Source: Mageeibacillus sp. UBA4314
Lineage (GTDB): Bacteria > Bacillota > Clostridia > Saccharofermentanales > Saccharofermentanaceae
DNA length: 64,000 nucleotides
Assembly: GCA_002394605.1 (NCBI GenBank)
Contig: DGUI01000048.1
Span: 3,817-67,816, forward strand
Reading direction: 5' to 3'
Below, piece by piece: positions 1 through 7,832 of this stretch (the stretch's first letter is position 1; each line of letters begins with the position of its first letter). A program made the translations under genes and the position numbers. The notes beneath the pieces are model-generated. The model saw only the letters and a list, made by a program, of their open reading frames with translations, ran no database searches and was not told where the DNA came from.

Positions 1-1
1 G

Positions 2-1891
2 AAAACTAATTATTCAAGTTCATCGTCCTCTACTGGCTGGGCTGGTCATGTTGGAATAATTGAATCATGTGATAATACAGGTTTTAATGCTTATCAACAG
101 AATAGATTAGGTCATCAGTATGTTGAGAAAGCATGGCATTTGTGTACCGATCTACAGTGTGCTATTCGTCCTGATTGGCCATCTTCTGACACGACTGAAC
201 CTATAGTTAAAGATGTAGTGGTAAGCAATGTTACCAGTACAGGGTATACAGTTTCTTGTACTGTAACAGATAGTGGTGGATCAGGATTAAATCGCGTAGA
301 GTTTCCTACATGGACAATTAAAAATGATCAAGACGATTTGAAAACTCCTTGGCCTCAAGGAACATCCAACGGATCCAGATACACATATACGGTAAAGATA
401 AGTGAACATAATAATGAGCACGGACCGTATTCAACTCATATTTATGGATGGGATAATGCCGGAAACAGATATTGTTACAAGTTAAGAGTGTTGGTTCCGG
501 AATCATATCCATCGAGCATAAGTATGGTTGATTATTCTATTTTTAATAATCATCTTTATGTACTGTATGATTATTATTTGGATTGGGCAACTGCCGAGAA
601 CTTCTGTGTAAGTAAGGGAGGCCACTTATCATCAATTACTTCGAGCGGAGAAAACGAAATTGTTTATTCACTCTTGCAGAAGGGATCCAGAGTAGCTTAT
701 TATATCGGCGGTTATGATTATGGAAGTGAAGGGTCATTTGTTTTTACGGATGGATCTACGATGACTTATAAGAATTGGCACACTGGTGAACCCAACAATG
801 ATAAGTCTGAGAATTACACGAATATGTATCGGGAGTCAGGGAGATGGAATGACACACGAGGTTATTCATATGAAGGAGAAGATAGATGCGGATTTGTTCT
901 TGAGCTTGACTTGAATTCAGTTACAAAACAACAGGCTTATGACAGACTAGGCATAGACTTATTTACAGACATCTCTTCTGTTACAATTAGTTCAATTGCA
1001 GATAAAACCTATACTGGCTTAGCAATTGAACCCGAGATTATTATTGCATCAGGCTCAAAGACGCTTACTAAAGGAACAGACTATACGGTCAGCTATTCCA
1101 ATAACAAAAATGTTGGAATAGCAAATGTGGCAATAACAGGCAAGGGGAATTACAAGGGGTCAAAGTCTGTTGATTTTAATATAATAGCGGCTGATGCGTC
1201 AGGCTTTGCTGTTAGTTCAATATCTGATCAAAAATACACTGGGTCAGAGATAACTCCAGAAGTGACTGTAAAGTTTAATTCAAAGACACTGGTCAAAGAT
1301 GAAGATTATGTGCTTGTATATAGTGATAATACGAATGCAGGTACCGCTACTGTCACGATTGTGGGCATAGGTAATTTCAAAGGAACGAAGAAAGTATCCT
1401 TTGAGATCATAGAGAATAACAGTCCTGTAGTTCCGGTAAACAATGGTTGGGTAACTGATGAAGAAGGCGATAAGTATTACTATGACGAGACAGGAAATCC
1501 AGTAAAAGGATGGAAGACTATCAGTGGTAAGAAATACTACTTCAAGAAAACAACCGGCGCTATGGTAACCGGGTGGAAAACACTCAGCAATAAGAAGTAC
1601 TACTTTAATACTAAGACTGGTGCAATGACAACCGATGCAAAGAAGATTGATGGCAAGTACTATCTCTTCTCGACAAATGGTGTCATGCAGAAGTCCGGCT
1701 GGAAGAAGGACTCTAAGGGTAACACTTATTACTTGAAGTCATCAGGTGTTGCTTATACCAAGAAGTGGGCTAAGAAGTCCGGCAAGTGGTACTACTTCGG
1801 ATCTAACGGCAAGATGGTCAAGGGCAAGAGCCTGAAGATCGGTAAGAAGACTTACAAGTTCAAGGCAAACGGAGTATGTAAAAATCCCTAA
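2..1891 (+). CDS. Partial secreted surface protein: CHAP-like end, Bsp-like repeat, C-type lectin domain, cell-wall-binding repeats
   Basis: The reading frame is open to the left edge, so the gene starts outside the window; the ATG at 140 is internal. In order I see a GHVGIIES...YQQN segment (about 44-115) that resembles the histidine half of a CHAP or related amidase domain; a GBS Bsp-like repeat (about 200-505); a C-type lectin-like domain (about 535-925) with the EPNN and WND signature residues; two copies of the secreted-protein repeat containing TVSYSNN and GKGNYKG or GIGNFKG (about 975-1410); and five or six aromatic/glycine repeats (GWKT..GKKYYF type, about 1445-1885) typical of choline- or cell-wall-binding modules. 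A wall-bound peptidoglycan hydrolase with a carbohydrate-binding lectin module is the inferred role. Domain names are by eye; the catalytic half of the first domain is missing. Confidence 0.75.
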   Translation, partial: KTNYSSSSSSTGWAGHVGIIESCDNTGFNAYQQNRLGHQYVEKAWHLCTDLQCAIRPDWPSSDTTEPIVKDVVVSNVTSTGYTVSCTVTDSGGSGLNRVEFPTWTIKNDQDDLKTPWPQGTSNGSRYTYTVKISEHNNEHGPYSTHIYGWDNAGNRYCYKLRVLVPESYPSSISMVDYSIFNNHLYVLYDYYLDWATAENFCVSKGGHLSSITSSGENEIVYSLLQKGSRVAYYIGGYDYGSEGSFVFTDGSTMTYKNWHTGEPNNDKSENYTNMYRESGRWNDTRGYSYEGEDRCGFVLELDLNSVTKQQAYDRLGIDLFTDISSVTISSIADKTYTGLAIEPEIIIASGSKTLTKGTDYTVSYSNNKNVGIANVAITGKGNYKGSKSVDFNIIAADASGFAVSSISDQKYTGSEITPEVTVKFNSKTLVKDEDYVLVYSDNTNAGTATVTIVGIGNFKGTKKVSFEIIENNSPVVPVNNGWVTDEEGDKYYYDETGNPVKGWKTISGKKYYFKKTTGAMVTGWKTLSNKKYYFNTKTGAMTTDAKKIDGKYYLFSTNGVMQKSGWKKDSKGNTYYLKSSGVAYTKKWAKKSGKWYYFGSNGKMVKGKSLKIGKKTYKFKANGVCKNP

Positions 1892-1985
1892 GAGTAGTCT
1901 CATCTCTGTAATGTGGCGGTTGGATTTACGTGTGAATGAATTGTAGATTTGCCGCAAAAGCGGTCTGATATGCTCACCTCAAAGC

Positions 1986-2027
1986 TATCTACTGGTTGCC
2001 GGCTATCAAGCCTGCAACCAGTAGATA
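1986..2027 (+). terminator. 14-bp perfect stem-loop after the lectin-domain gene
   Basis: Two perfectly complementary 14-base arms (TATCTACTGGTTGC and its complement) enclose a 14-base loop. There is no T-run after it, so it may be a Rho-independent terminator of weak type or an mRNA 3' stabiliser rather than a classical terminator. Confidence 0.4.
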
Positions 2028-2066
2028 AATGAAATACATCAAGTAATTTATAATGGAGGCATGATT

Positions 2067-3218
2067 ATGAATCATTCACCGGTTTTCGCCTTGGCAATTA
2101 ATAATCCACAGAAGTATTCTTCAATACTTAATTCTCTACAACGGATTGTCGAAAATACAGCATTAAGAATTCACGGTAAAATAACTGTAATGGTTGGTGT
2201 TAGAAAGCTTGATAACACCTATTGTAAAGTCTATTGCCAATTGGTATCAAAAGATGGTTTTTCCAATATACCATGGGGAGACAGTTTTTCGTTTAACGGA
2301 AAAGATATTGTTAAGTTTGAGACTATGTTAGCTACTGGTTTTACTACCCCGGAGGATGTTAAACGTGAAATCTTAATTCAGTTTGCTTGGGCAAGCATAG
2401 AAAAAAGTAATACTGATATGTCGCTATCCTCCGGAGATGAGTCGACACCAACATATGTCGCATACAAATTCACAATAGAGGCTATTGAGCGACGTGTGCA
2501 AATGATTAGTCCAAATATAGAACCGAATAGATTGGAAGGAGTTCAATTAGGTGAAAGGATAGCTACTATCATTCCGTACTTAGAGGAGGCACTGCCGTTA
2601 GCTGAAAAAGTTGCCAAAGATGAAGAATGGATTGAAGCAGTTAAGTCGGGTAGAATTAAAAATGATTATATGGGAAGATACTCTGTTTTTTTTGTTCCAG
2701 GACTAGCGTTTTGCACGTTAGGTTTTTGGGTGTTCGTAAGAGCAATCATTAGCAGAAGTGGTTCTAGAATTGCATTATTAATTATCGTTGCTATGTTGTT
2801 GTTTGGTATTGGAGCTGCCCATTTTGTATTTGGTAAATATGTAACTAAGTGGTGGCTTAATCGTTCTAATGAATCTCTGAATAAACTGCTTAGCGAAAAA
2901 GAAAAGAGTGTAGAAATTGATAGGAATCATCTTAATGAATTGTTGTATTCCAATCCTGTGGTTATGGAAACGTTGAGTGAGATACCCGAACAATATATGG
3001 ATCCTATTGTTCTTCGGAAAATGTCTGAATATCTTTATAATCGTAGAGCCGATTCGATTAAAGAAGCTATTAATCTCTTTGAAGAAGAGTGTCATAGGAT
3101 GGAAATGGAAGCTATTGCGAGACAGCAAGCTGCTCAGCTGAATGCAATCAGAAGAGCATCTTCGGTTAGTGCAGGGGCAAATGTTGCGACAATGATAAAC
3201 AGCTTTAGACGTAAATGA
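2067..3218 (+). CDS. Unknown membrane protein with two central transmembrane helices
   Basis: I do not recognise the family. The GGAGG at 2055-2059 is one base from the ATG at 2061 but seven from the in-frame ATG at 2067, so I start there (383 residues). The N-terminal 200 residues are a mixed soluble domain; two adjacent hydrophobic helices follow (around 210-230 and 236-256, PGLAFCTLGFWVFV and IALLIIVAMLLFGIG), then a charged, helical, coiled-coil-like C-terminal region rich in Glu/Lys and ending in a basic tail. This hairpin topology would place both ends on the same side, probably the cytoplasm. It lacks a signal peptide, unlike the secreted proteins on both sides, and has the same AT-rich composition as they do. 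Confidence 0.65.
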   Translation: MNHSPVFALAINNPQKYSSILNSLQRIVENTALRIHGKITVMVGVRKLDNTYCKVYCQLVSKDGFSNIPWGDSFSFNGKDIVKFETMLATGFTTPEDVKREILIQFAWASIEKSNTDMSLSSGDESTPTYVAYKFTIEAIERRVQMISPNIEPNRLEGVQLGERIATIIPYLEEALPLAEKVAKDEEWIEAVKSGRIKNDYMGRYSVFFVPGLAFCTLGFWVFVRAIISRSGSRIALLIIVAMLLFGIGAAHFVFGKYVTKWWLNRSNESLNKLLSEKEKSVEIDRNHLNELLYSNPVVMETLSEIPEQYMDPIVLRKMSEYLYNRRADSIKEAINLFEEECHRMEMEAIARQQAAQLNAIRRASSVSAGANVATMINSFRRK

Positions 3219-3349
3219 CGAAAAAGGTTATATTTATTCATTCATTTGGCTCAGAAAAGTATCTATAATTCATTGTAATATGTTTATAGCAATTAACTAC
3301 CTATTCATATCTGAACTCTCATCAGTATTCATCATTTTGTGAGGTATTC

Positions 3350-4606
3350 ATGGCAAAGAAGATTTTGTTGTTTGGTATTTTTGTTTTCTTTTCCATTATC
3401 GTTTGTGTTTTGATAGTAATATCTATTCCTACAGCGGACAGTGTTCAAGCTACAGATAATACAGTTGGTAAATGGAATAGTGAAATGGAAGGCAATAATA
3501 AAACCAATTATTTAGTAGGGTTGAATTCAGTTGTTTTTGAGAACTATACTGGTACTCCACTTGATGGAATATATATCAGCAATAAAGATTCGAATAATTG
3601 GGGCTTCAAGCTTAATGCTGAAATAATTAAGGATGGGGGAACGCTTACTTTTTCAATGGATCAGCTTGAAGATGGTGATGACATTTATGATTTCGGATCT
3701 ATTGATCATGATGGTCTTAACTACGATATATTTGATGTACAGATTAACGCAGGTGATACTCTTTCGCTAAAAAAAGAAGGTGAGGAGGCTGTGCTTACTG
3801 TGACTTCTCTAAGTGGCGAAAAGAAAGAATACAGGGGCAAGACCTATAATGAAGCAAGAGAAACTGCTGATACTAATGAACAATTCGGCGAATTAACTAG
3901 TTTTACATTTGAAAACAACACAGGGGATTCTATAAATGAGCTCCTTCTTACTTATGATTACTCGCTTATTGATAAAACTATCAACCCAGGAGAGTGTGTG
4001 ACTATTTCTGTTGAATCTTCTGAATTAGTGTATGTCGAAGGAGATTATAATTTTTTAGCAGATTGTAATGAAATGAAACATACTTATTATGTTGAGTCTG
4101 TAAGAATTATGTCGGGGGATACGCTTGTTCTCACAACGGATGGCAATAATGCAGTTATCACAGTGATATCGTCAAATGGTGATAAGAAAGAATATAAGGG
4201 TGAACCCTTTGATGTAGGAAGAGAAAATGCTGATGGCGACAAGGCAGTACGACCAGGTAGATTAACCAGTTTCTGCTTTGAAAATAATACAGGATACACT
4301 ATAGATGATGTCGAGTTCTATGAAGTCTCGCTTGTTGATAAACCGGTCAAGTCTGGAGCACGAGTGACTGTTTCTGTTCCTAAGACTGAATTTGAGTTTC
4401 TTGAAGATGAGGAAGACGTTGTATACGATTTCTGTGCGTTTTGCAATGAAATTAAGAGCACATATATAGTTTCACCTATAAAAGTAATGACGGGTGATAC
4501 TCTTGTTCTTACAAAAGAAGGAAATGATGCAGTTATCACAGTGATATCGTCAAAAGGCGATAAGAAAGAATATAGAGGATATATTTACGAATGGGATGAA
4601 GAATAA
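3350..4606 (+). CDS. Secreted or membrane-anchored protein with three internal repeats
   Basis: An N-terminal hydrophobic segment (residues 5-30) is a signal peptide or signal anchor; a TADSVQA sequence follows that could be cleaved. The rest is three repeats of roughly 110 residues (about 55-165, 183-290 and 298-412). Each begins with a F.FEN.TG motif, has a central aspartate/cysteine-containing strand, and ends with GDTL.L...G..AV.TV.S..G.KKEY.G. Repeats 2 and 3 are nearly identical at DNA level near their ends (4147-4197 and 4527-4577), which implies recent duplication or gene conversion. No enzyme motif is visible; a beta-rich adhesive or binding module is a guess. Confidence 0.7.
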   Translation: MAKKILLFGIFVFFSIIVCVLIVISIPTADSVQATDNTVGKWNSEMEGNNKTNYLVGLNSVVFENYTGTPLDGIYISNKDSNNWGFKLNAEIIKDGGTLTFSMDQLEDGDDIYDFGSIDHDGLNYDIFDVQINAGDTLSLKKEGEEAVLTVTSLSGEKKEYRGKTYNEARETADTNEQFGELTSFTFENNTGDSINELLLTYDYSLIDKTINPGECVTISVESSELVYVEGDYNFLADCNEMKHTYYVESVRIMSGDTLVLTTDGNNAVITVISSNGDKKEYKGEPFDVGRENADGDKAVRPGRLTSFCFENNTGYTIDDVEFYEVSLVDKPVKSGARVTVSVPKTEFEFLEDEEDVVYDFCAFCNEIKSTYIVSPIKVMTGDTLVLTKEGNDAVITVISSKGDKKEYRGYIYEWDEE

Positions 4607-4660
4607 GTATTGTCATATAGATGTTGTTTTCAATGATTTACATTTTATGGGAGGTAGAAG

Positions 4661-7555
4661 ATGATAAACAAAATAGTAGTATCGGTTATAATATCGTGTA
4701 TGATGATGCCATCTGTAGGTGTTATGGCCTATGAATCTATGCTGGATGAAAATGAAGAGGCAATCGAAACAGAGGAATCAACTTATGAATACGAGAATGA
4801 TGAAATAGAGTCTGATCCTACGGAAGAGGCTATACCCAGCGAAGATGGCGAATCTGATAAATCAATCTCTGAAGAGAATGTAACAGACAATACGAATGAG
4901 GTAATCGAAGATAATGATTGTGAAAAGGATAATAATGATAGTGCTGAAAAAGTAGCAGAGGAAGAATTTGCAAGCGATAATAGTGGTTCAAATACATCTT
5001 CGGCGTTTTCAAAAGCGGAAGTGAAGAAGTATGATGATCCAGACATTACCAATGACTCAAACCAAAACCAAAAGTATTTTGTTTTTGGTTCGTACATGTT
5101 AGAGGATTCTTATGATGGTGAAATGATGCCGCTTAAGTGGAGAGTTCTTTATGATGATGGTTCATGCTATACTTTAATTCTAGATGAAGTAGTATTTGCT
5201 AAAAGCTTTTTCTGTGGGGATGATTATATAGCAAGTTGGGATAAGTCTGAAGCAAGATCCTTTCTAAATGGAGCATTTTACAATGATGCTTTTTCTGATT
5301 TGATGAAACAGGATATTGTTGAAACAAGTAATAGTTTCAAAGGGTATGAGAATGGTAGTTTTTATTCGAGTTCATGTGTAGATAAAGTTTATATATTATC
5401 GGATGACGAATACAGGAATTCAGATTATGGATTTCCTGATTCAGGTGGGGAATCAGATATAAGAAGCACGCATTACTACCCCAATTCTGGTGTTAGATAC
5501 AGTATGACTAATAGCATTGCTGGGGTAAAATGGATAGATACTAATAACATAACATGTTGGGTTTGGACGAGAAATGTTGAGAATCAGTTTCAAGGGTATC
5601 CCATGCCATGGTTTGTAAATGCTTATGGGGCGATACAAAGCGGAGGATATACTGGACCAAGATACAAATTAGGTCTTGATCCTGTTATTAGAGTTTTAAA
5701 AAACTCTAAATATCTTCTTTCTCCAGAACAACAAAAGATTACACTTTCAACAAATGAAACAAAGATTGCGGTGGGAAAGAAGAAGACACTTTCTGCTACA
5801 GGTATGTCAGATATTGCTTTCAAATCCAGTGATACTGCGGTTGCTACCGTTTCATCATCTGGTGTGGTTACTGCAAAGAAACCTGGTGCTGCTATAATAA
5901 CGGCATATTCAATGTCTAACGAAAGTGTTTATGACACATGTAAGATTACTGTAAAGTATAAGTTAACGTATAAGTTGAATGGGGGAACAAATTCATCTGA
6001 TAATCCTACATGGTATACAGGCAAGATTACGTTGAAGAATCCCAAGTCAAGAACCAGTTATACTTTCCAGGGATGGTACACTGATTCGAAGTTCAAGACT
6101 AAGGTTACATCAGTAAAGAATGCCAATAAGACATTGTATGCCAAGTGGGTTGATAGCAGAAAAAGTGTTTCAAAAGCAACTATTACCGTTGGAAACCCGA
6201 TGTATAACGGGAAAGCCCGCAAGCCTTCTGTAACAGTAAAGATAGATAGTAAAACACTCAAGCAGGGCACGGATTACACAGTCAGCTATTCGAACAATGT
6301 AAACGCAGGAAGTAAAGCTGTTGTCAAGATTAGTGGCATTGGTAATTATAAGGGAACTGTAACAAAGTACTTTACTATCAAAAAGTGCAGTATGGGAAAA
6401 GATTATATTACTGCAAAGGTAGCTAAGTCATCATACGAATATACCGGAAGTGCAATCAAGCCTTCAATCACTGTATACTTCAATGGAAATACAAAGCTGG
6501 TTAAAGACACGGATTACACGGTTTCTTATCTATCTAATAAGGATATTGGCAGGGGATATGTTGTAGTAACTGGAAAGGGCAACTTTGAGTCAAAGGGAAG
6601 GCTCTTTGGTTTTGATATAGTTAAAGCTTCTCAGCCAATTAAGACGAGTGTTGCCTCAGTATGTTACCATTACGCAGATATCGGAACAAAGAAAACGATT
6701 TCTTTATCCGGTGTTAAAGATAATGCATCCGTGACTGTCACTAGTTCCAACGAAAAGGTTGCAAAGATATCCGGGTCTGGTGGAAAGTATAGTCTTAGTA
6801 TTAAGGGAGTCGGTGAGACTACGATCAAGTTTAAGGCAAAAGCCACAAAGCATTATTTAGCAACCACGAAGAAGATAACTATTACTGTTGTTGACGTTCG
6901 TCAAGAGCCGACTATTACATTGCCGCAGAAAGAATATATCCTTATCAAGGATACTAACGGATTCAATCTTGGTGCTTCGACAAATAGTGATGGAAGAATT
7001 ACATACAAATCTTCAGATGAAAACATAGTAAAAGTTGATGCAAAGGGTAATATTACGGTTGTTGGTAACGAAGGTAAAGCAACAGTTAGTATCTTAGTAA
7101 AGGAAACTACAAAGTTCAAGGAAAAAAAAGAAACAGTAAGTATTGTTTATAGAGTATACAATACTGGTGATGACTATCCTCAGGAATACAAAAATATGTC
7201 ATTGGATCAGCAACATGATAAATGGCAATTTCTTGTGCGTGAATGCACATCCTTTGTAGCATGGTGCTTGAATAGCAGAAACGGAGTTGATTTCTCTTGG
7301 TCATATGGTGGTGTGCATTGGGATGGGGCATATAATTGGGGATATGCTGCACAATCTATTGGAATAACAGTTGATGACACTCCGGCTGTTGGTGCAGTTG
7401 CTTGGTTAAGTGGAGGTCATGTTGCTTGGGTTAAGGAAGTACGAGATAATGAAGTCGTCGTTGATGAATATAATTATGATGATGATGGCTTGTACCATGA
7501 AAGTACACATCCGACCGGCTATTATCAATACATTCACATAAAGGATATTGGTTGA
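4661..7555 (+). CDS. Large secreted protein: DUF6273-like, bacterial Ig-like repeats and C-terminal CHAP domain
   Basis: A signal peptide (residues 1-23, ending near VMAYE) precedes a very acidic Glu/Asp/Ser/Asn linker to about residue 130. Then come a DUF6273-like domain (about 140-350, with the typical LKWRVL start, SEARSFLNGAFYN and DPVIRV end), a Big2 Ig-like domain (about 365-430), a Listeria-Bacteroides repeat (about 432-495, LNGG...F.GWYTD...YAKWV), two TVSYSNN/TVSYLSN repeats, and two further Big2-like domains. The last 110 residues are a CHAP domain with catalytic Cys862 (in RECTSF) and His920 (in GGHVAWV), which cleaves peptidoglycan amides or peptide cross-bridges. The protein is probably a secreted wall hydrolase with a long stalk. 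The gene at the left edge shares its repeat type, so both may act in the same layer. Confidence 0.82.
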   Translation: MINKIVVSVIISCMMMPSVGVMAYESMLDENEEAIETEESTYEYENDEIESDPTEEAIPSEDGESDKSISEENVTDNTNEVIEDNDCEKDNNDSAEKVAEEEFASDNSGSNTSSAFSKAEVKKYDDPDITNDSNQNQKYFVFGSYMLEDSYDGEMMPLKWRVLYDDGSCYTLILDEVVFAKSFFCGDDYIASWDKSEARSFLNGAFYNDAFSDLMKQDIVETSNSFKGYENGSFYSSSCVDKVYILSDDEYRNSDYGFPDSGGESDIRSTHYYPNSGVRYSMTNSIAGVKWIDTNNITCWVWTRNVENQFQGYPMPWFVNAYGAIQSGGYTGPRYKLGLDPVIRVLKNSKYLLSPEQQKITLSTNETKIAVGKKKTLSATGMSDIAFKSSDTAVATVSSSGVVTAKKPGAAIITAYSMSNESVYDTCKITVKYKLTYKLNGGTNSSDNPTWYTGKITLKNPKSRTSYTFQGWYTDSKFKTKVTSVKNANKTLYAKWVDSRKSVSKATITVGNPMYNGKARKPSVTVKIDSKTLKQGTDYTVSYSNNVNAGSKAVVKISGIGNYKGTVTKYFTIKKCSMGKDYITAKVAKSSYEYTGSAIKPSITVYFNGNTKLVKDTDYTVSYLSNKDIGRGYVVVTGKGNFESKGRLFGFDIVKASQPIKTSVASVCYHYADIGTKKTISLSGVKDNASVTVTSSNEKVAKISGSGGKYSLSIKGVGETTIKFKAKATKHYLATTKKITITVVDVRQEPTITLPQKEYILIKDTNGFNLGASTNSDGRITYKSSDENIVKVDAKGNITVVGNEGKATVSILVKETTKFKEKKETVSIVYRVYNTGDDYPQEYKNMSLDQQHDKWQFLVRECTSFVAWCLNSRNGVDFSWSYGGVHWDGAYNWGYAAQSIGITVDDTPAVGAVAWLSGGHVAWVKEVRDNEVVVDEYNYDDDGLYHESTHPTGYYQYIHIKDIG

Positions 7556-7584
7556 TAACGCTGTTTATTTTGTCAATGCTTTGC

Positions 7585-7611
7585 CCCCGACACACTTCTT
7601 CTGTGCCGGGG
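7585..7611 (+). terminator. Probable terminator of the CHAP-domain gene
   Basis: CCCCGACACA and TGTGCCGGGG pair over ten positions with one mismatch and a seven-base loop, 30 bases after the stop codon. The following TTTCGC is only a short T-tract. Confidence 0.5.
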
Positions 7612-7671
7612 TTTCGCATCAACACGTAAAATGCCATCACGGTGATAATCCTTCTTATCTCAACTCGCAGA

Positions 7672-7687
7672 TTAGTTATATAACTAA
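7672..7687. repeat. 16-bp perfect palindrome TTAGTTATATAACTAA
   Basis: A perfect palindrome in the space between the CHAP gene and the convergent penicillin-binding protein gene. It might be a protein-binding site, but there is no gene start beside it that I trust. The remainder of this 277-base gap holds only the two hairpins listed. Confidence 0.35.
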
Positions 7688-7773
7688 CCCATAGGAGCTG
7701 TCACATGCCGAAGTCATCTCAGGACAAAAATCAGAGCGTAAGTGTCGCAAACCTATCTGTTCCAATAATCACT

Positions 7774-7806
7774 ATAATCCCCCGAATCTCACCCGTGGGG
7801 GATTAT
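7774..7806 (-). terminator. Probable terminator of the penicillin-binding protein gene
   Basis: A perfect 10-bp stem (ATAATCCCCC with GGGGGATTAT) and 13-base loop lie 27 bases beyond the stop codon of the minus-strand gene. The AT-rich foot of the stem supplies a weak U-tract on either strand. Confidence 0.55.
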
Positions 7807-7832
7807 TTCGCACTATTAGTTTTACACCCCTA

